DNA of 64,000 bases from GCA-2746365 sp963711255 (GTDB lineage Bacteria > Pseudomonadota > Gammaproteobacteria > SZUA-229), in assembly GCA_963711255.1 (NCBI GenBank), contig CAVQDO010000008.1, positions 248,001 through 312,000 of the forward strand, read 5' to 3'. Below are positions 60,808 through 64,000 of this stretch, piece by piece. Within the stretch, counting starts at the first letter, position 1. Each line of letters starts with the position of its first letter. The translations under genes were made by a program, and so were the position numbers. Under the pieces are notes generated by a model. That model was not told the origin of the DNA. It made no database searches and saw nothing but the letters and a program-made list of their open reading frames with translations.

Positions 60808-62151
60808 ATGCTCGCCAGCCCAGACAATTCACCTCATCGAATCGGCTTCGTCAGCCTTGGCTGCCCCAAGGCCACTGTCGATTCGGAACATATTCTCACA
60901 CAACTACGCGCAGAAGGTTACGAAATTGTACCCAGCTATCATGATGCCGACCTGGTTGTGGTCAATACCTGCGGCTTTATTGATGCCGCGGTCGAAGAGT
61001 CGCTGGACGCCATCGGTGAAGCCCTCAATGAAAATGGCAAAGTAATCGTTACCGGCTGCCTCGGTGCTAAAGGCGACATCGTCAAGCAGACCCACCCGAA
61101 TGTTCTGGCTGTCACCGGGCCGCATGCCACCGATGAAGTCATGCAGGCGATACACCAGCACCTGCCCGCGATACACGACCCGTTCATTGACCTGGTGCCA
61201 CCACAGGGAGTACGGCTTACCCCGCGGCATTATGCCTACCTGAAAATATCAGAGGGCTGTAATCACCGCTGTACATTCTGCATCATTCCATCACTGCGCG
61301 GCGACCTCGTCAGCCGCCCGGTGAATGATGTTCTGCTTGAGGCCGAACGCCTGGCTGCGGCTGGTGTAAAAGAATTACTGGTGGTATCCCAGGACACCAG
61401 CGCTTACGGCGTCGACGTTAAATATAAAACCGAGTTCTATAACGGCATGCCGGTTAAAACCCGCATGAAGGAACTATGTGAAGCCCTGAGCCAGTTTGGC
61501 ATCTGGGTTCGGCTGCACTACGTTTATCCCTACCCGCACGTTAATGACATTATTCCGTTAATGGCGGAGGGCAAAATACTGCCTTATCTCGATATTCCGT
61601 TTCAGCATGCCAGCCCGAAAATACTGAAAGCCATGAAAAGACCAGCCTCCTCGGAAAACACGCTGCAGCGCATCCAGCAATGGCGAGAAATCTGCCCGGA
61701 CATTACTATTCGCAGCACCTTCATCGCCGGCTTCCCCGGTGAGACTGAAGAAGACTTTCAGCAGTTACTGGATTTTCTTGATGAAGCACAGCTGGACAGG
61801 GTTGGCTGCTTTGCCTATTCCGATGTTGATGGCGCAAAAGCCAATGAGCTGGAAGGCGCCGTGCCGGAAGAAGTTAAACAGCAGCGTGTTGCCCGCTTCA
61901 TGGAAAAACAGGCCGTTATCAGCGCCGCTAAACTAAAGCAGAATATCGGCAAAACACGTGACGTCATCATTGATGACATTAGTGAACACGCTGACGAATA
62001 TATGATTGCTCGAACCACTTCCGATGCACCCGATATTGATGGGCTGGTTTATGTCGACGCTGCCGACAACCATCAATACCAGGTCGGTGACATTATCCAG
62101 GTTACTATTACTGATACTGATGAGCATGATATGTGGGCTCAAGCACAGTGA
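60808..62151 (+). CDS. rimO: Ribosomal protein S12 methylthiotransferase RimO
   Basis: A 447-residue radical-SAM enzyme that adds a methylthio group to Asp89 of ribosomal protein S12. The N-terminal UPF0004 domain holds C19 (FVSLGCPKATVDSE), C55 (VVNTCGFIDAA) and C84 (VTGCLGAKGD), which bind one iron-sulfur cluster. The radical-SAM site is C151, C155 and C158 in EGCNHRCTFCIIPSLRG. LDIPFQHASPKILKAMKRP and FIAGFPGETEEDF follow, and a C-terminal TRAM domain closes the protein. All cluster cysteines are present. Confidence 0.97.
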   Translation: MLASPDNSPHRIGFVSLGCPKATVDSEHILTQLRAEGYEIVPSYHDADLVVVNTCGFIDAAVEESLDAIGEALNENGKVIVTGCLGAKGDIVKQTHPNVLAVTGPHATDEVMQAIHQHLPAIHDPFIDLVPPQGVRLTPRHYAYLKISEGCNHRCTFCIIPSLRGDLVSRPVNDVLLEAERLAAAGVKELLVVSQDTSAYGVDVKYKTEFYNGMPVKTRMKELCEALSQFGIWVRLHYVYPYPHVNDIIPLMAEGKILPYLDIPFQHASPKILKAMKRPASSENTLQRIQQWREICPDITIRSTFIAGFPGETEEDFQQLLDFLDEAQLDRVGCFAYSDVDGAKANELEGAVPEEVKQQRVARFMEKQAVISAAKLKQNIGKTRDVIIDDISEHADEYMIARTTSDAPDIDGLVYVDAADNHQYQVGDIIQVTITDTDEHDMWAQAQ

Positions 62152-62182
62152 ATCGGGCAAACATCAAAACCGGAGAAACCGT

Positions 62183-62323
62183 ATGAAAACACTATTACTT
62201 TTGTTAATAACGGGCGCCAGCCTTTTAAACGCCGGCTGTTATTCTAATTCAAGCAAGGAATCCAGTAGCGATTCAACGGAACCAACTGAACCTTCATCGC
62301 GCCCTGCAACAAACCGTTATTAA
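62183..62323 (+). CDS. Small lipoprotein (46 residues)
   Basis: The ATG at 62183 has GGAG about eight bases upstream. The protein starts MKTLLLLLITGASLLNAGC, a lipoprotein signal ending at a lipobox-like NAGC, then 27 polar, serine/proline-rich residues ending PATNRY. It lies 31 bases after rimO and 29 before the next gene, so probably in the same transcript. It is too short to classify. Confidence 0.7.
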   Translation: MKTLLLLLITGASLLNAGCYSNSSKESSSDSTEPTEPSSRPATNRY

Positions 62324-62352
62324 GCTGATAAAACAACTCACTACTTCCCGTC

Positions 62353-63048
62353 ATGTCTGATCCAGTCACACTCACCTCGGCCTTTTTACTTGGCTTTTTT
62401 AGCACTATGCACTGTATTGGCATGTGTGGCGGTATCATCGGCGCACTCAGCCTGAGCCTGCCGCTGGAAATACGAAACAGCAAACCTAAATTGTTTGCCT
62501 TTGTACTTACCTACAATATTGGTCGGCTGCTTAGCTACACGGCTGCCGGATTAATTGCTGGCGCGGTCGGAACCGGTGTTCTGCAGTCAGCCGGTTTCGA
62601 CCAGGGACATGTGGTATTAAGAAGTATCGGTGTATTTATGATGGTAGCTATCGGTTTATACCTGACCGGCTGGGTACCGCAACTTGCCCGCGTAGAAAAA
62701 ATCGGCATCCCCGTGTGGAAACGGCTAGAACCCATCGGCCGTAAACTGGTGCCCGTGGCCTCTTTACCTAAAGCGTTAGCCTATGGGCTTATCTGGGGCT
62801 GGCTGCCCTGCGGCCTGGTCTACTTTGTATTAATCTGGGCGCTGACTGCTGGTGATGCTGTTCAGGGCGGCCTTACCATGCTGGCATTCGGCGCAGGCAC
62901 TTTGCCAACATTAATTACTGCCGGCTTTATGACATCCTGGATAACCCGTTTTGCCCACTCAACACGTGCCCGACAGGTCGTAGGCCTGCTTATCATTGTA
63001 ATGGCCATTGGCAGTTTATTCATTCCAATGGAACACCACCATCATTAA
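62353..63048 (+). CDS. TauE/SafE- or DsbD-like membrane protein (cytochrome-assembly type)
   Basis: A 231-residue inner-membrane protein with six or so helices of the DsbD_2/SafE-like group. The signature FFSTMHCIGMCGGIIGALSL (about 15-34) holds two cysteines, and LAYGLIWGWLPCGLVYFVLI (about 142-161) a third. Homologues often sit beside cbb3 oxidase or cytochrome maturation genes and are thought to handle copper or thiol transfer. The very end is histidine-rich (MEHHHH), which may bind metal. The next gene starts 14 bases later. Confidence 0.87.
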   Translation: MSDPVTLTSAFLLGFFSTMHCIGMCGGIIGALSLSLPLEIRNSKPKLFAFVLTYNIGRLLSYTAAGLIAGAVGTGVLQSAGFDQGHVVLRSIGVFMMVAIGLYLTGWVPQLARVEKIGIPVWKRLEPIGRKLVPVASLPKALAYGLIWGWLPCGLVYFVLIWALTAGDAVQGGLTMLAFGAGTLPTLITAGFMTSWITRFAHSTRARQVVGLLIIVMAIGSLFIPMEHHHH

Positions 63049-63061
63049 ATAAGACAGCGTA

Positions 63062-64000
63062 ATGTTCGGCAGCAGCGACAATCATTTCAAATCCATCATC
63101 GGGCATTCTCCTGCACTCGATTCGATTATACGTACCGCGCAAATTGCGGCAGCAGCCGATGTCCACGTTCTGATTGAAGGTGAAACAGGAACAGGCAAAG
63201 AATTAATGGCGCAGGCACTGCAGCAAAGCAGTAAGCGTGCCGACCAGCCATTTATCATCATTAACTGCGCGGCACTACCGGCTGAACTGGTAGAGTCATT
63301 ATTCTTTGGCCACGAGAAGGGCTCATTTACCAACGCTGATAAAAGAACAGATGGTTATGTACAAAAAGCTGCCGGCGGCACAATATTCCTCGATGAAATA
63401 GGTGAACTTCCCTATGCCCTGCAGGCAAAATTACTACGCTTTGTTGAAAATGGCGAATGCCAGAGAATCGGTTCGCATGAAACTGAAATTGTTGATGTCA
63501 GGATAATTGCGGCAACACATCGTAACCTGCCACAGATGATCGCAGAGGGTGCGTTTCGAGAAGATCTGTATTACCGATTGAGCGTTGTCAGTTTACGCCT
63601 GCCTAACCTTAAAGCACGCAAACAGGACATTGCCGAGCTGGCCAACCACTTTGTACAAAGCGCTGCCCAACGCAATGCTTTAGCTACCTGCACATTTGCC
63701 CCTGATGCCTTAAACCTGCTTAAACACTACGCCTGGCCAGGTAACGTGCGCGAACTAAAAAATGTCTGTGAGCACGTTTCAGCACTGCTTCCCGGGGAAA
63801 CGATTTACAGCGAAAATCTGCCGATTGAAGTTCGTCAAAGCAAACCCAGAAGCAGCGGCTACACACTGCCCGAGCACGGCATCGATATGGAAACTCTGGA
63901 AGTTGACCTGATTAAGCAGGCGCTGAATTACACAAATGGCAATAAATCCAAAGCTGCCAAATTACTGGGATTAAGCCGCGATGCCTTTATGTATCGCCTG
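63062..64000 (+). CDS. Sigma-54-type AAA+ transcription activator (3' end cut by window)
   Basis: The frame opens at ATG 63062 and runs to the window end with no stop (313 codons). It has no N-terminal sensory domain: the AAA+ core starts within 12 residues (FKSIIGHSPALDSIIRTAQI). Walker A is GETGTGKE (40-47) and Walker B is GTIFLDEIGELP (106-117). The sigma-54 contact loop reads GSFTNA (87-92) instead of GAFTGA. RRL finger region is FREDLYYRLSVVSLRLPN. A Fis-type helix-turn-helix follows (NGNKSKAAKLLGLSRDAFMY). It is probably coupled to the preceding gene. Confidence 0.9.
   Translation, partial: MFGSSDNHFKSIIGHSPALDSIIRTAQIAAAADVHVLIEGETGTGKELMAQALQQSSKRADQPFIIINCAALPAELVESLFFGHEKGSFTNADKRTDGYVQKAAGGTIFLDEIGELPYALQAKLLRFVENGECQRIGSHETEIVDVRIIAATHRNLPQMIAEGAFREDLYYRLSVVSLRLPNLKARKQDIAELANHFVQSAAQRNALATCTFAPDALNLLKHYAWPGNVRELKNVCEHVSALLPGETIYSENLPIEVRQSKPRSSGYTLPEHGIDMETLEVDLIKQALNYTNGNKSKAAKLLGLSRDAFMYRL

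Noticed and set aside
1..64000. CRISPR array, prophage or plasmid origin
   Set aside because: No regularly spaced repeats, phage genes or replication genes were seen on either strand.

Overview
The window is a piece of a gammaproteobacterial chromosome. The housekeeping set points that way: a katG end, rlmG, a Mak-type kinase, rimO, tcdA, deaD, a class Ia nrdAB pair with NrdR boxes, a moxR-bat operon and a rimB-rimK pair. Several genes have sulfur or thiol themes (a YeeE/YedE transporter, a DsrE-like protein, a metallo-beta-lactamase-fold hydrolase). That fits a free-living aquatic bacterium, but no genus can be named from the sequence alone. No tRNA, rRNA, CRISPR array, prophage or integrase gene was seen.

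Layout. 1-1.4 kb: 3' part of katG. 1.4-14.7 kb: an accessory, patchy region. It has orphan periplasmic binding proteins, a REP-associated tyrosine transposase, an SMR efflux gene followed by an attC-like site, an outer-membrane barrel, a bacteriohemerythrin, a truncated secreted-protein gene, an alpha/beta-hydrolase with a PDZ domain, an IS3-type remnant, and an ATPase/MscS pair. About nine copies of a short palindromic GGGGTCAGA repeat lie here and none was found to the right. 14.7-22.9 kb: small enzymes, CBS and membrane proteins, deaD, and a cluster of RNA-modification genes. 23-28.8 kb: a leftward operon behind a clear cobalamin riboswitch: TonB-dependent receptor, TonB, PduO-type adenosyltransferase, Mak-type kinase, rlmG. 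28.9-36.3 kb: the rightward moxR-DUF58-DUF4381-batA-batB/C-batD operon. 36.4-39.8 kb: YeeE transporter, GIY-YIG protein, DsrE-like protein and MBL hydrolase. 40-41.8 kb: a hipBA toxin-antitoxin pair with three operator-like palindromes. 41.8-46.7 kb: mixed genes, two decayed genes and a 100-bp-spaced direct repeat. 47-51.8 kb: nrdA, a small unknown gene and nrdB. 52-64 kb: an amino-acid permease, rimB-rimK-deacylase, a LOG protein, a DUF21/CBS protein, MarC, tcdA, rimO, a small lipoprotein, a TauE/SafE-like protein and the start of a sigma-54-type activator cut by the window end.

How the genes work together. The B12 operon couples cobalamin uptake across the outer membrane (receptor plus its own TonB) to adenosylcobalamin formation, and carries two unrelated-looking passengers by translational overlap. 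The bat operon is a compact envelope or chaperone-like module with overlapping genes. The rimB-rimK pair is expected to trim and add glutamate tails on ribosomal protein S6, and an AstE-like hydrolase follows at once. Points that best deserve a second look are the attC-like site beside a lone efflux gene, the confined repeat family with its putative transposase, the ATPase lacking the P-loop lysine next to an MscS channel, the hydrolase-PDZ fusion, the extended NrdB with an interposed small gene, and the activator with GSFTNA in place of GAFTGA.
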